From Tetracentron sinense (lineage: Eukaryota > Streptophyta > Magnoliopsida > Trochodendrales > Trochodendraceae): DNA of 64,000 nucleotides. The translations under genes and the position numbers were made by a program. Of this stretch, positions 44,938-56,100 are shown one piece after another (positions within the stretch are counted from its first letter, which is position 1; each line of letters starts with the position of its first letter). The notes beneath the pieces are model-generated. The model did not search any database and had not been told where the DNA came from. It was given only the letters and a program-made list of their open reading frames with translations. The DNA lies in contig CM026561.1 in assembly GCA_015143295.1 (NCBI GenBank), positions 40,180,875-40,244,874 of the forward strand, in the 5' to 3' direction.

Positions 44938-45002
44938 TCCTTCCTTTTCTCTCTCTCTCTCTCTCTACTCTCTACTCTATACTCTCTCTATCTCTCTCTT
45001 CA
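44938..45002. promoter_or_regulatory. CT/GA-rich block at the BB promoter
   Basis: TTTTCTCTCTCTCT and repeated CTCTA words over ~65 bases lie just upstream of the presumed BB leader. On the BB strand this is a GA-rich tract of the kind that marks many plant core promoters. No clear TATA box is placed to match it. Confidence 0.4.
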
Positions 45003-45189
45003 GCAGTCCAGCTTGCTTTCAGAGACACGCGACGCGACACTAACCAGACGATAACAGATCCGACATCTCGCAGTCTATATGAGATATTGAAAAACGATAA
45101 AATCCTTCGTTTTCAATTTTATTTTTGGCGTTTTTTTTTTCAGGTTAGATTTTTTTGAGGGGGCATTTGAAGTCAGAGACTATTTTCTG

Positions 45190-45402
45190 AGGATGGGATT
45201 TGGTCTTGCTCCAGCAAGACCAAAACCATTTTGCTTGCTTTGGTGGGCTTTAGACATGTGGGGATAAAAGGGGAGAAGATATCAAAGGGAGAGAAATCAA
45301 AAAAATATGAGAGAAAATGAAATGACTTTTCTCCCTTTTCATCACCACATGTCAACATTGTACATAGGTAAGATGGTTTTGGTCTTGCTCAAATCCGATC
45401 CC
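45190..45402. mobile_element. MITE, family M1 copy 1 (9-bp target duplication)
   Basis: TATTTTCTG (45181-45189) and TATTTTCTA (45403-45411) flank inverted ends around GGGATTTGGTCTTGC / GCAAGACC..AAATCC. The core has GGAGAAGATATCAAAGGGAGAG and AAATGAAATGACTTTTCTCC. Two relatives lie at 50086-50305 and 53532-53737. The size and duplication suggest a Mutator-derived MITE. Confidence 0.78.
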
Positions 45403-45455
45403 TATTTTCTAACATGTGCTAGAGACGATCTCATGCCTCTTTTGAGTCATTCGAT

Positions 45456-45970
45456 TAGTGGTGTTACTGAGCCGAGTCAGCTCGTGAGTCATATTTGAAC
45501 TCGTTGAGCCGAGCTAAATGATTAAGCTCATTTGTTAATCAAGCCAAACACATGCAATGAGTGGCTCAGAACAGCCCAATTAATTTTAGTTCTACTTATA
45601 ACACTCTAACAATATTAGTTTACACAGAAAGTTGAGAAACTTAAATATAATTTTTTTGATGAGGTAAAACTTAAAAGATAATTTCATATTTTCAAATTTT
45701 ATAGATTCTCTATATCATGTTTCTTCAATTTGACTCATGAGAATAATTATTTCAATTCTTAATTTTATTATTTTTTTAGGGAGGATCTAATGGGCATGTT
45801 TAACTCTTTGGTTTTTTATTTGAATTGTTTTTTGTTAAAATTAAGATAAACGAGCCTAAAATAATGGTACAAGCTCGTGAGCCAGTGCTAGTATTCGAGG
45901 GCTTGAATTGAGCTCAAGACGAGCTTGAGCAGCACCCGGCTCAGCTCAACTCGGCTCGTTTACACCCCTA
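45456..45970. mobile_element. hAT-type MITE (CTCGAGC-rich family)
   Basis: CATTCGAT (45448-45455) and CATTCTAT (45971-45978) form an 8-bp duplication with one mismatch. Termini TAGTGGTGTTAC and the complement of TAGGGGTGTAAACGAGCC. Subterminal GAGCCGAGC / GCTCGGCTC words are inverted. No coding capacity. Confidence 0.78.
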
Positions 45971-45978
45971 CATTCTAT

Positions 45979-46480
45979 GTTTCTCATTCCTTAATAAATG
46001 TGTGGCTTTTAAAAATGAAAATAAAAAAATAAATGAAATTATAAAGAATTATTTTTTCCTATTTTAATCAAAGTCAGCCTTATTCTAATACTAAAATAGA
46101 ATGTAATGTGAAAGTAATAATACATCTATTGAAATTATAAAAAAACTATTTTACCTTTTTCTTAATAGAAGTCAACTTTAATTTAATAACTAAAACAGAA
46201 TATACATAACAAAGTAATAAAAATAATATAATTGAAATTATAGAAAAAATTTGTTCGTCTTTTTTAACAAAAGTCAACTTTATTTTAATAACTAAAATGG
46301 AATGTATGATTCTTCATGTGACGATAAAGACTTCTTCTACTCTCATGCGATAAATTAGAAAAAGTTAATAGAACGAAATAAGCTTGAGCGTCGAGCAGAT
46401 CAACCACCCTTTATCTCATACGGGTGCTAGCAGATCAATCACCCACTCTTATACGGGTGCTATTAACGGGTTGTGTCATG
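45979..46480. other. AT-rich intergenic stretch
   Basis: Three imperfect direct copies of AAAGTCAACTTTATTTTAATAACTAAA-type sequence (about 46070-46105, 46165-46200, 46265-46300) alternate with A/T-rich filler. Nothing coding. Confidence 0.5.
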
Positions 46481-47080
46481 CGTGGTTAGGGGTAGTTATT
46501 GAACAAAATGTTCGTGAACTACTCGGGCTCGGTTTGTTAAAAGCTCGAGTATCATTCGTTTATTTAGTAAATAAGTCAAGCTTGAACGCCATTTTCGAAC
46601 TCATTTGATAAACGAGCCGAGCTTTAACACACCCATGCTCAAGTCGATAAAAGCTCGGTTCGATTATATATACATATTAACCTATTAAAATATTTAAAAT
46701 ATACTTATTTCATTTAAATATAAAATTATGTATATGTATTACATACTAGTAAAGATTAATAGTATATAATGTATTTTATATGATAAGAATACCATTTATA
46801 TAATTATAATCTTATACTAAAATTTTAGTAAACACCGTGATTTCTTTGCCTAGGATAATAAAGTGAATTTTGTACATAATATAAATAGCTATTATCCAAT
46901 AAAACAAGCTGCTCGTGAACTGTTTGAGCTCGGCTCGAGTTCGGCTAGTAAAGCTCGAGCTAGTTTATTTAATAAATGAGTCAAGCTTGAACATGATTTA
47001 TGACCTTGTTTAATAAACGAACAAGCTTGAACACACCACTACTCAGCTCGGCTTGATATCACCCCTATCATGTCCGGATC
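46480..47080. repeat. Degenerate member of the CTCGAGC-rich hAT MITE family
   Basis: Left part near 46490 begins TAGGGGTAGTTATTG; the right part ends CTCGGCTTGATATCACCCCTA near 47069. The interior repeats AAGCTCGAG and AATAAACGAGC words. The target duplication does not match, so the copy is decayed or a composite. Confidence 0.5.
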
Positions 47081-47217
47081 GAATGGAATGTTGACCCGTT
47101 AAGAACCAGCCCAACCCAAACCGACTCATTTGTAAAATGTTATAAAGAAACCTCAAGCCAGCGTAATAATGACGTAACACCTGAATGAGGATGTATGTAA
47201 TCGAGATGAGACCAGTA

Positions 47218-48869
47218 CTAGGGGTGTTCAGGCTCAACTCATTAAATTAAGTTAAATTAAACTCAACACGAGCTTTACTATTCTTGTTCAAGCTCAACTC
47301 ATTAACAAAACCATTAGCTCGAGCTTGGATTGGCTCGACTTATTTACTTAAATGAACCCAGATCGAGCTAGCTTACTGCTTTTGTTACCTTTTATATTTT
47401 CTTAATTAAAGATTCAAATTCTTTTTATTTTAATCAACACGGCATATAAAAAATTAAAACATGTGTGTATTATATTAATTACTTAACATACCTTTAAAAA
47501 AACATACTTAAATACATATAATTGATACTTAACTCAATAATTATCGGAAGACTTAAATACATATAATATGTACTTATATGTATCTTTTCTTAATGCCAAT
47601 CTGGACCAAATCCGAGCTATATCTAGAGAAGCTTTTTGTCAGCTCAAAGCCTTCTCCAACAGGGGATGGTTTGGAAAGTGGAAAATGGGAATCGAATAAA
47701 TCTCTAGAGGGACAAATGGACTCCACGATCGACCATTCTCTTGTAACCCAAAAGCTGCCTATCTAACATGGGTTGGAGAGATTGTTGATCCAGCGAGCAG
47801 ATAGTGGAATGCACCTCTTATTGATAGAGTTTTTGATGATCATGATGTAGCTATGATTAAGGCGATTCCGCTGAGTGATCTATATGCTCCAGATAAGATT
47901 CTTTGTCGTCCCGGTAAATTTGGGGGTTCTCAGTTCAATCGGCTCATTACTTTGCCACTAGAGAGTTGGATACAATTAATGGAGATAATGAAGCAGAAAG
48001 ATCTAATGCGACAAGCATCAAGAGACTGTGGAAGCGGATATGGGGTCTTGGAATCCCGAGCAAATGTAAGCATTTTATATGGAGAGCTTGTACAAATTCA
48101 ATACCAACAATGACAAATCTGTTCAGGCAAGGAGTTCCAATTGAAAAATTATGTCGCATTTGCTTATATCATTCGGAGTCTATGACCCATGCATTGTGGG
48201 CTTGCCCACTGGCTCGAAATGTATGGACATTACTAAAAGGGAGAGTTTAGAAAAGGACCATAATAGAGGATTTGGATTTTCACCACATCATGTTAGATTT
48301 TGAATCTCAAGCCTCAAAAAAGGATTTGGAATTGGGGATTGTGATAGCCAGGGCTATTTGGGACTCACGCAACATGATACTTTTTGACAACTACCAACTC
48401 CACCCAACCCAGATTGTTCAAAAAGCTAAAGTTCTCTTACAAGATTTCCAACGGCTAGCAATGGTTCGACAACTTTATCCTCGTGACTTTAGCTCAGTCC
48501 CAACGGGAACATTGGTTAATGGAAGATGAATATTAGATTCTCAATGCTCTTCATTTTATGTTATTATCCTGAATTTAGCAAGGTCAAATTTTAGAATGAA
48601 TATAGTTCTATGTAAATCTTTGTTTACAACATATTTATAAAATTTTCTACCTTTTATAAAAAAAAAAAATTAATATATTTTATAATATTAAATAAGCTAA
48701 GCATTTAACAAGCTGAATTTATATATTAGATAAAAAGCTCAAGCGAGTTAAATTTATGAGCTCGGAAATCATGCTTGAGATCAGTTTTATTTATTAGATA
48801 AATAAGCTCAAATGAGCTTTGAAGAAGCCAAGCTCGAGCTATTCACAAGCAACTCGATTTGCTTACTAC
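47218..48869. repeat. CTCGAGC-rich MITE split by a LINE insertion
   Basis: The left part (47218-47400) starts TAGGGGTGTTCAGGCTC. The right part (48680-48860) holds GAGCTCGG..CTCGAGCTATTCAC sequences of the same family, and a LINE fragment lies between them. Its right end is unclear because a further MITE inserted at 48879. Confidence 0.5.
47580..48672 (+). mobile_element. LINE fragment with zf-RVT and polyA tail
   Basis: 47966-48250 reads KRLWKRIWGLGIPSKCKHFI, WRACTNSIPTM and LCRICLYHSESMTHALWACP, the zf-RVT region of L1-type ORF2. 48272-48529 continues (IARAIWDSRNMILFDN). An A run at 48658-48670 is the tail. The 5' side (47580-47950) has broken frames. No target duplication could be assigned in the AT-rich flanks. 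Confidence 0.8.
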
Positions 48870-48878
48870 TCTTACACA

Positions 48879-49299
48879 AGGATGGTAACGGGGCGGGTTT
48901 GGGCTGGGTTGCCCCCATCCTGACCCAGCCCCTATTGGAAAAATCCTACCCCAAACCCAGGGTGGGGCGAAGAGCTTCAAAATTTTTAAAATAGTTTTTA
49001 AACCCGTTCCCACCCCGCCTCGTTAAGCACTAGATGGGGCAGGTCGAGGCGGGTTGGGGCTATATTTATACTATATCCACTAAAAAATAATTAATTTTAA
49101 TTTTAAAGAATAGGTCAAATAATAATTGGACATTATAAATGGGGTGGGGCGGCCTAAACACCCATCCCCAGCCCGAACTCGACTTGGGTTTAACATGAAA
49201 TTCTAAAACCCACCCATACCCTGTTTAAATGGTCGCCAAACCCGTCCCAATAGGGGCGGGGTGGGTTACCCAGTTAGCCTGGCCCGTTGTCATCCCTAG
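48879..49299. mobile_element. MITE with perfect 9-bp target duplication
   Basis: TCTTACACA occurs directly outside both ends (48870-48878 and 49300-49308). Inverted ends: AGGATGGTAACGGGGCGGG, and on the right the complement of AGGGATGACAACGGGCCAGG. The interior is rich in GGGGCGGG and CCCAACCC words. Length 421 bp, no gene. Confidence 0.85.
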
Positions 49300-49308
49300 T
49301 CTTACACA

Positions 49309-50077
49309 GTGTTACCTAGTTTGCTTAGTACTAGTACGACCGCGAACTTGTTCGAAGCGAACCAGTTCCCGGTTCAGTTCGATCTAGTACGTTGTTGTTG
49401 AGCGAATCAGATATCAGGAGCATTCACCAAGCAACTATTAAGGGACAAAATAGTTATTTCATGTACCCTAATATTAAAAAATGAAAACGTACTCTAAAGT
49501 CTGAGAAAGTTCTCTCTTCACTCAGAAAGTACTCTCTCTCCTCTCTCTCAATGGTCACATCATGTTTTATTTGAATTGATTACTTTCTCTCTCATACTCA
49601 TTGGACAATACACATTACAATTAACATACTTGGGTTTCCCAGTCCTCATTGGTTTACGCAACACTTTTAAATACTCACAGATTAAGCACTCCAACCTTAA
49701 TTTTTTTTTTAAAAAAACAAACAAATTCTTAACTTTAGTTTAGTTAAGCTTAACTAGGGATACAAGGACACGTGGTAAATTAGGTAGCAGAGTCACTGCT
49801 AAGCAAATTAAACTAGCGAACCAAAGTGAACTAAACAAAAAACTTAAACGAACCAAAAAACGAATTATCTCTCCCTACCCCTAGCGAATCGGGTTCACTC
49901 TAGAGTGGCGAATTGCGAACCTGAATTTGAAACCGTAACATGTTAGTTGTTATGTTAGAATATGTGACTTGTCCCAATATCTCCTAGCTCAAAGCCTAAA
50001 AACCGCTTACATACCAAAATAATAATACTGCACATTTGATTTATAGGGAATGGTAGAATGGAACTGATGGCATCAAC
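49309..50077. other. Intergenic stretch, nothing recognised
   Basis: It contains a CT-rich block at about 49510-49550 and GCGAACC/GGTTCGC words near 49345-49375 and 49880-49930 that may be remnants of another inverted-repeat element. No coding region. Confidence 0.4.
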
Positions 50078-50085
50078 TATTAAAT

Positions 50086-50305
50086 GAGATGGGATTTGAT
50101 CTGACCCTCGTCGGATCAAAATCATCTGCCTAAGGCCTTTGTCCAACATGTGGCAATGAAAATGGAGAGAAGTCATTTCATTTCCCCCTATTTTTTTTAC
50201 TTCTCTCCAATTGATATCTTCTCCCTTTTTTATCACCACATGTCACTCATAAAGGGGAGGTCAAATGATTTTGATCAGGCAAGAGCTAGATCAAATCTCA
50301 TCACC
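50086..50305. mobile_element. MITE, family M1 copy 2
   Basis: TATTAAAT at 50078-50085 and 50306-50313 flanks inverted ends (GAGATGGGATTTGATCT and the complement of GAGATTTGATCTAGC). The core shares GATATCTTCTCCC and TCATTTCATT words with copies 1 and 3. Confidence 0.8.
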
Positions 50306-50313
50306 TATTAAAT

Positions 50314-50757
50314 ACTCCATAAAAGAAAAAAGTTGAATTGTTTTTTAAATGATAAACTTTTAAAAGTTGTTTGACTGTGTTATTAATATGAAAATTAATG
50401 ATTGACGCAATTATTACTAAAAATTCTTCAGCACTAACTGTCCCATCCAAAGTGTGTCCTTTTCTTTTTATGGAGGAGTTAAGACTAGCACTCCTTATGA
50501 GTTATGACCGACTGGGTCCTGAGACCATGAGGTCCATGACTCGAATCTGACTTAGTTAAAAATAGTTGGGAAAACCCTGTTAAAAAAATTCCAATTCCAT
50601 ATGAATCCAGTATGCCAGCACTGTATCGTTATGTGATTTGGGTTTGGCTGATCATGAGTCGGGTCACACATACAAAAATTGATGTTACATGCTGCTCCAA
50701 TAGGCTGCACAATTTATGGGACTAAATTACCCTTATATTTTTAAAAACACAAATAGG
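50314..50757. other. Intergenic stretch, nothing recognised
   Basis: No coding region or terminal repeats seen. Confidence 0.4.
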
Positions 50758-51215
50758 TAGGGCTGTAAATGGATGCAGATATTATCCGTATCCGATTCGT
50801 ATCCGAATCTGTTTAATCGGATAGGTATCCGACAGAACGGATTTAGAAAGTAAAATATTATTCGTTTATAATCAGATACAGATTCGAATACTGTTATATC
50901 CGATCCGATAAATATCTGTCCGATTATATAATATATAGAAATAATATATTGTAAATTTATAAAAATTAATATAACCTTTAAAATATATTTTTTTAATAAA
51001 AATTTATATATTTTTAAATACTAATTCATATTTTTTAATTTTTTTAAAAAATTAATCAGATAATTCGGATACTATCCGAATCCGGATATTTTAATCGGAG
51101 TCGGATACGGATATCATATTTCACTATCCGCCGGATATTTATTCAGATTCGGATATCCGGATATATAATTGGATATACTAATATCCGCTTTGAATCCGCT
51201 CCGTTTACAGCCCTA
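50758..51215. mobile_element. hAT-type MITE rich in ATATCCG repeats
   Basis: CAAATAGG (50750-50757) and CAAATAAG (51216-51223) flank the inverted termini TAGGGCTGTAAATGGA and the complement of TAGGGCTGTAAACGGA. The interior carries many TATCCGNAT words in both orientations. 458 bp, no gene. Confidence 0.85.
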
Positions 51216-51721
51216 CAAATAAGTGCACCTTGTAATCAATGATGGCAGAAATTAAATACTAACAGAGAATTTGACATCCAATCCCACCTACCAATAAACC
51301 GTAGTTAGTACAATCCTATGATTGTTGTTGGAATATAGAGCATAGAGAACAAAGACCACCAAAAAAAAAAAAAAAAGTAAATTACGCTCACCTCTCTTGA
51401 GGTTTGGTGAAATTTCAGAAACCTCCCCTCTTGTTTTTGAAATTATATTAACCTTCCCTCAACTTTGATTTTTGTAACAGTTACCATCTTCCATTAATTG
51501 GTCGTTACTTTTATGGATGAAATTTGATGATGTCATCATTTAAACATTTTAAAATGTCTAAATTACCGTTTACAAAGTCAACTAATACAATAAAATAAAT
51601 GATAATTGAGTTTAGTAACCAAGGTTAGTAGTATCAACTTAAAGTTAATATATATTTCCAAAACAAAAGTTAATAGTATCAACTTACGGTAAATATATAT
51701 TTCTTTTTCTAAAAACCAATG

Positions 51722-51928
51722 TTTTTTTTTTTTCTGGAACTCGGGGTGTCCCCAATGGGTTAGGACTAATCCCCGAGGGTGCGACATGAGCCCGCAACCC
51801 ACCACACCAGGTGAATCCGGGTTAACCCATGCGGGGCTGGCCCCAAAGGGAGAGTGAGAAATGGAACCCAAGACCTCCCAATCCTCCCAATTGGGGAAAG
51901 GCCCGGGAACCACCAGTCCACCCCTTTG
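51722..51928 (-). mobile_element. tRNA-derived SINE, copy 1
   Basis: Poly-T at 51722-51733 is the tail of a - strand SINE. At the other end, read on the - strand, TGGACTGGTGGTTCCC resembles a pol III A box and GGGTTCCATTTCTC a B box. It is very similar to the + strand copy at 58938-59124. Confidence 0.75.
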
Positions 51929-51929
51929 A

Positions 51930-52680
51930 ACTCCAGGGTTAAGTGAATCTTAACCATAGTTAGTGGGTATTAAAAGAGACACGTGGTGGCTTATAGAGAC
52001 ACTTTAATTGGGATTAAATATAATTAGCGTTAATATTTTTTATTTTTTCTTAAAATGTTAGATGAAAAAATCCTAGGGGTGAGTGAATCTTAACCACAAT
52101 TAGTGGGAGTTAAAGAGAACACGTGGCATCTTGTAGAACCCCCTTTAATTGTGGTTAAGCATAATCGACCTAAGTTTTTTTTTTTCTAAAAACCAAGGTT
52201 AGATGGATGAATCCTAGGGGTGAGTGAATCTTAACCACAATTAGTTGGTGTTAAAGGAGGCACGTGGCGGCTTGTAGAGCCCCCTTTAATTGTGGTTAAG
52301 CATAATCAACCTAAGTTTTTTTTTTCTTTCTAAGAACCAATGTTAGATGGATGAACCTTTGGTGTGAGTGAATCTTAACCATAGTTAGTAGGTGTTGAAA
52401 AGGACAAGTGGCAGCTTGTAGAGATCCTTTAACTGTGGTTAAACAAAATTAACCTAGGATTAATATTTTTTTCTTCTTAAAACTAAAGTTAGATTGATGA
52501 ACTAATGGGTGTTAAAAGCGACATGTGGTGGCTTGTAAAGCCCCCTTTAATTGTGGTTAAGCATAATCTACCTAAAGTTATTTTTTCTCAAAAAACTAAG
52601 GTTAGATGGGTAAACCCTAAGGGTGAGTTAATCTTAATGATAGTTAATGGTTGTTAAAAGGGACATGTGCGGCTTGGGAT
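51930..52680. repeat. ~140-bp tandem repeat array, about six units
   Basis: Units share GTTAGATGGATGAATCCTA, GTGAGTGAATCTTAACCA, ACACGTGGC..CTTGTAGAG and CCTTTAATTGTGGTTAAGC. Starts are near 51930, 52055, 52198, 52341, 52487 and 52600. The later units differ by small indels. The same words occur inverted near 53255-53345. Confidence 0.8.
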
Positions 52681-52888
52681 GGTTATGTGTTTTTTTTGTT
52701 GAGCTTTCAAACTAACTAAGCTGACTTACATGTTTCCTCTAAGTAATAAGGGTAAACTTGAAAAATAATATAGTTAGTTAATAGAGTTAATAAGATGAGT
52801 CTGACATGGGAGGTTAGTTTAATTTCAGAAATAAGAGGAAAGGTCTCTAAAATTATACCAAACCTCAGGGAGGTGAGTATAATTTATC

Positions 52889-53531
52889 AAAAAAAAAACC
52901 CTTCTTTGAGAACGAATGAGTTTCAAACTATACATGTGTACAAATTTCACTACTCCTAAAAAAAAAATCTTAAATGCAGAAAAGCACAAGATAAAAACCA
53001 AAATATCATTTTTACCTTTTTCTTTGAGTTGTGCATTAAATGAGACAGCCAAATGCTATATGAGTTAGAACACTGCTACTGGGTATGTGGGCCTCTAATA
53101 CCAACTTTGGTATTAGGGCCGACTAGAAGATTTACTCTCCCCTAAAGGAGGTTACTGTCGGTTAGGAATCCATGACCAGTCCCCACACACACCTCTTTAC
53201 AAGATCGGATTACAACCAATCATGATTGAGTTCAGGGAGAGTTCAATCGCACCCACAAGTTAACACATGTCCCTTTTAACTTTTATTAACCATGGTTAAG
53301 ATTCACTAACCCTTAGGGTTTAACAATTATAACTTTGATTTTTTAAAAAAATATTTTTTAAAATTAATCCTATGGTTAAATTAATCTAAAAACCAAGTTT
53401 AAATTGTTGAACTCTAAGGATTAATGAATTTTAATCATGGTTAAAAAGGACACGTATTGACCTGCAATTGAATTCTCCCTGAAAATCGTGATTAGCTATG
53501 ATTCGATCTCCCTATTTAGGAAAGGGGAAAA
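52889..53531. other. Intergenic stretch with remnants of the tandem-unit sequence
   Basis: 53255-53460 contains inverted copies of parts of the 140-bp unit. No gene. The rest shows nothing recognised. Confidence 0.45.
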
Positions 53532-53737
53532 GATTAGCTCTGGTGAATGCCCGAGCCAAGCGCTCGATTCATAAATTATAGGACATGTGGAGTTTTAAAG
53601 GGGAGAGATATCAAGTGAGGAGAAGTCAAAATCATGGGGAGAAAATGAAATGACTTCTCTCCCAAATTTTCGTAGTGCCCAATCATTTGTGGATGCCCGA
53701 GGGCTTGGCTCGGCGTCCACCAGAGCTAATCTTTTGC
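53532..53737. mobile_element. MITE, family M1 copy 3
   Basis: Inverted ends AAGATTAGCTCTGGTG / CACCAGAGCTAATCTT with inner GCCGAGCCAAGC-type words. The core (GGGGAGAGATATCAA, GAAATGACTTCTCTCCC) matches copies 1 and 2. No target duplication seen, perhaps because the right flank was tandemly duplicated. Confidence 0.72.
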
Positions 53738-53864
53738 CTTTGCCTTTGCCTTGGGAAAGAAAAACGTTTTGTTCTAACGAATCCGAAGAAGACCTTTTGC
53801 CTTTGCCTTTGCCTTTGCCTTGGGAAAGAAAAACGTTTTGTTCTAACGAATTCGAAGAAGACCT
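53733..53864. repeat. Tandem duplication of ~66 bp with variable TTTGCC hexamers
   Basis: Two head-to-tail units contain (TTTGCC)n followed by TTGGGAAAGAAAAACG and TTCTAACGAA. The first has three hexamers and the second four; otherwise they differ by one base. Frames stay open across it in two phases (for example LPLPLPWERKTFCSNE), but nothing suggests a gene. Confidence 0.85.
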
Positions 53865-53913
53865 TTATGGTTGGGTAATTGGGGCTACAATTAACGTGGA
53901 TTTCCAGCTTTGA

Positions 53914-54377
53914 GAGCCATATAGTAAATGTCAAAACAGGAATAAAGCAAAAGGTCACTACCTAATTCAGCAACCTCTCTCTAATTTGGGGGGAGAGAAA
54001 GAAAACCTGGTCTACAAGCAAAGGTTGATTTATCCTTCTTATTCCATTTCTTTCGGCTGTATACTTTTCGCATGCAAGAGAGGCTGAGTCATGATTCAAA
54101 AAATACTCCTTTTCTGGGATCGTTCGGTAACAAGAGGAAAGCTAAACCCACTCTTACAATTCCCTTAACATTAAAATTAAACGGCATTTTAGTCTTTTTA
54201 AGGAGACCATTCATTAAATGTTGTACACTTTGACTTTTTTTTTTTTTTTTCTTTCTTTATTTAATGAATAATCCCCTATAAAAATATTAAAATACTCATA
54301 TATTTAATAAAATAATATTTTAAAGAGGTAAGAAGATAAAAGAGTACTAATGAAAGTTAACAAGTTTACTAGTCTTA
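53914..54377. other. Intergenic stretch, nothing recognised
   Basis: AT-rich, T run near 54237-54252. No gene or element end seen before the PIF/Harbinger terminus. Confidence 0.4.
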
Positions 54378-54678
54378 GACCCCGTTTGGGATGTCTAAAT
54401 TTTGGGTCTTTTTATCTTTTTATCTATTGCGGGTAGATATTTTTATAAATTAGAGCGTTTGGTAGCATATCTAATTCTTTTAAAAAAAAAGACAAAAAGA
54501 CATTTAGTGTCTACAATAAAAATTCAACTTTACGAAGATTTTAAAAAAAGATATTCTTATCTTTTGCGGGTAGAAGACGGAACTCCCGTTTCCGGCTTTT
54601 TTATTTACTGTATTACCCCTCATAAGTTACTTTATTCCAGCTTCATATCACTCTCATAAAAACCCTAAAGACTTTCGT

Positions 54679-54753
54679 ATGAAGTTTTTGAATACAGAAC
54701 ACGATCTTGCCGGGCTCGCAGCTTGTCCAGGGAAGGAGTTCACCAAGCCACAG
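54679..54753 (+). other. Exon-like segment after an AAACCCTAAA leader
   Basis: An ATG at 54679 opens 25 codons (MKFLNTEHDLAGLAACPGKE...) and ends at a CAG|GT donor followed by a CT-rich tract. AAACCCTAAA lies just upstream, as in many plant 5' leaders. It could be the first exon of the Harbinger ORF1 transcript or a captured host exon. Not recognised. Confidence 0.3.
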
Positions 54754-56100
54754 GTCCTCTCACTCTCTCTCTCTCTCTCTCTCTACCATATCTGTTTTTG
54801 CTGTTTCAATGTTTATGATACTTTTGGTTCAGTGGTATCTCTCTATTAATAGAGTCGTTGCTTTCTCCTCAAGTCTCTGCTTTTGCTCCTAATGGATCTC
54901 TGCTTTTGCTCCTTTTTGCCATGCCATAAGGTCTCAGTCTAGGCTTTGCCTCCTCCACTACAAAACCCCTAAGTTAGTGGAGGTATACATGAGGTATACG
55001 GCTCTTTGATGTCTTAAAGACCTTCCCCTCTTATCACTGGAAGGGGACGGCTAGTATCCCTCGGAACGACTGAACACCACGATCATCTTTTCCAAATTTG
55101 ATCTTAATACCCCCCATCCTCCCTATTAACTGTGGTAAAATTCTTTCACTAAAATTATTAGGAAGGTTTCTCTAACCTGGTTTTCAAAAAATATATATCA
55201 AAAAAACTTCTAATTTCCTAAAAACTAATGAGGTTAATTGTTGAACCCTCCTCCTAACTGGTGGTTTTTTTTATTTATTTTTAAAAATTTTTGTTATTAC
55301 AAATACAGTTAAGAGAGAGAGCTAGATAGTTAATAGGGAGCCAGACACACAACTCGGGAATTTAATACACACTGGCAGTAACAGAGCTGATGTGCTTGGA
55401 CTGTGTTTGACATGAACACGCATGGAATTTCTCAAATTTTATTTTTGGTTTGGACATGGAATATCTCAAATGATCATAACCACAAACGGCAGTAACAGAG
55501 CAAAGTTCATAATATACTATATTGTGATCTATCAAGCTACTGTGTCTAAGTTTAGTTTTGGATTTGGGAAATTTGGTTTTGTAGAGGTTTTGAAACTGAT
55601 TCAAAAGCTATTTTTCAGATGGTGTTGATCTAAAGCTATCTTTGGTCCCAGTGATTGGCCGTGGTGTTGTTGAATGCTAAGTTGCACCTCATATTAGCCA
55701 CAACCCAAAATTTAACTTTATATACTTATGGAGTCATTGATCCATATCTGCATTTGTAAAAGACTTAAATATAAACCATTATACAACCCTTGGGTCGGCA
55801 TAGCATAATTGTAGAACACCTGTAATCCTTGGACCAAGAAGTAGCCATTTCTCCTCAAGTCTATACATGAGGTGTAGTTGAGTTAACCAAAAAAAGCTGC
55901 AGGTTCAACCACATAAGTTTATCATTTACCTAAGTTAGAACAGGGTTAAGGGTTAGTATAGAGTTAATGCTACATTTTAATTTGGCCACTTAATAAATGT
56001 AACTTGGAGATCAGTTGTGTCATTAATGAACTCCACCAAAAGTTAGGGTGTACATAGCAATGTCTTTAAACTATCTTTCTATTTTTCTTAGAATTGTGAT
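54754..56100. other. Leader side of the PIF/Harbinger element, no gene recognised
   Basis: A CT microsatellite follows the exon-like segment (54755-54784). The rest has no coding motif. A pyrimidine tract and TTCTTAG just before 56093 look like a splice acceptor for the ORF1 exon. Confidence 0.45.

Larger units (their letters stand above)
51377..52888. mobile_element. Composite Mutator-like element carrying a SINE and a tandem array
   Basis: Left end GTAAATTACGCTCACCTC with GAGGTTTGGTGAAATTTCAG. The right end is the complement of GATAAATTATACTCACCTCC with GAGGTTTGGTATAATTT. Both ends sit against A runs, so the duplication cannot be read. Inside are a SINE (51722-51928) and about six 140-bp tandem units (51930-52680). 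A partial second copy lies at 58935-59463. The class is inferred from the long inverted ends. Confidence 0.65.
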
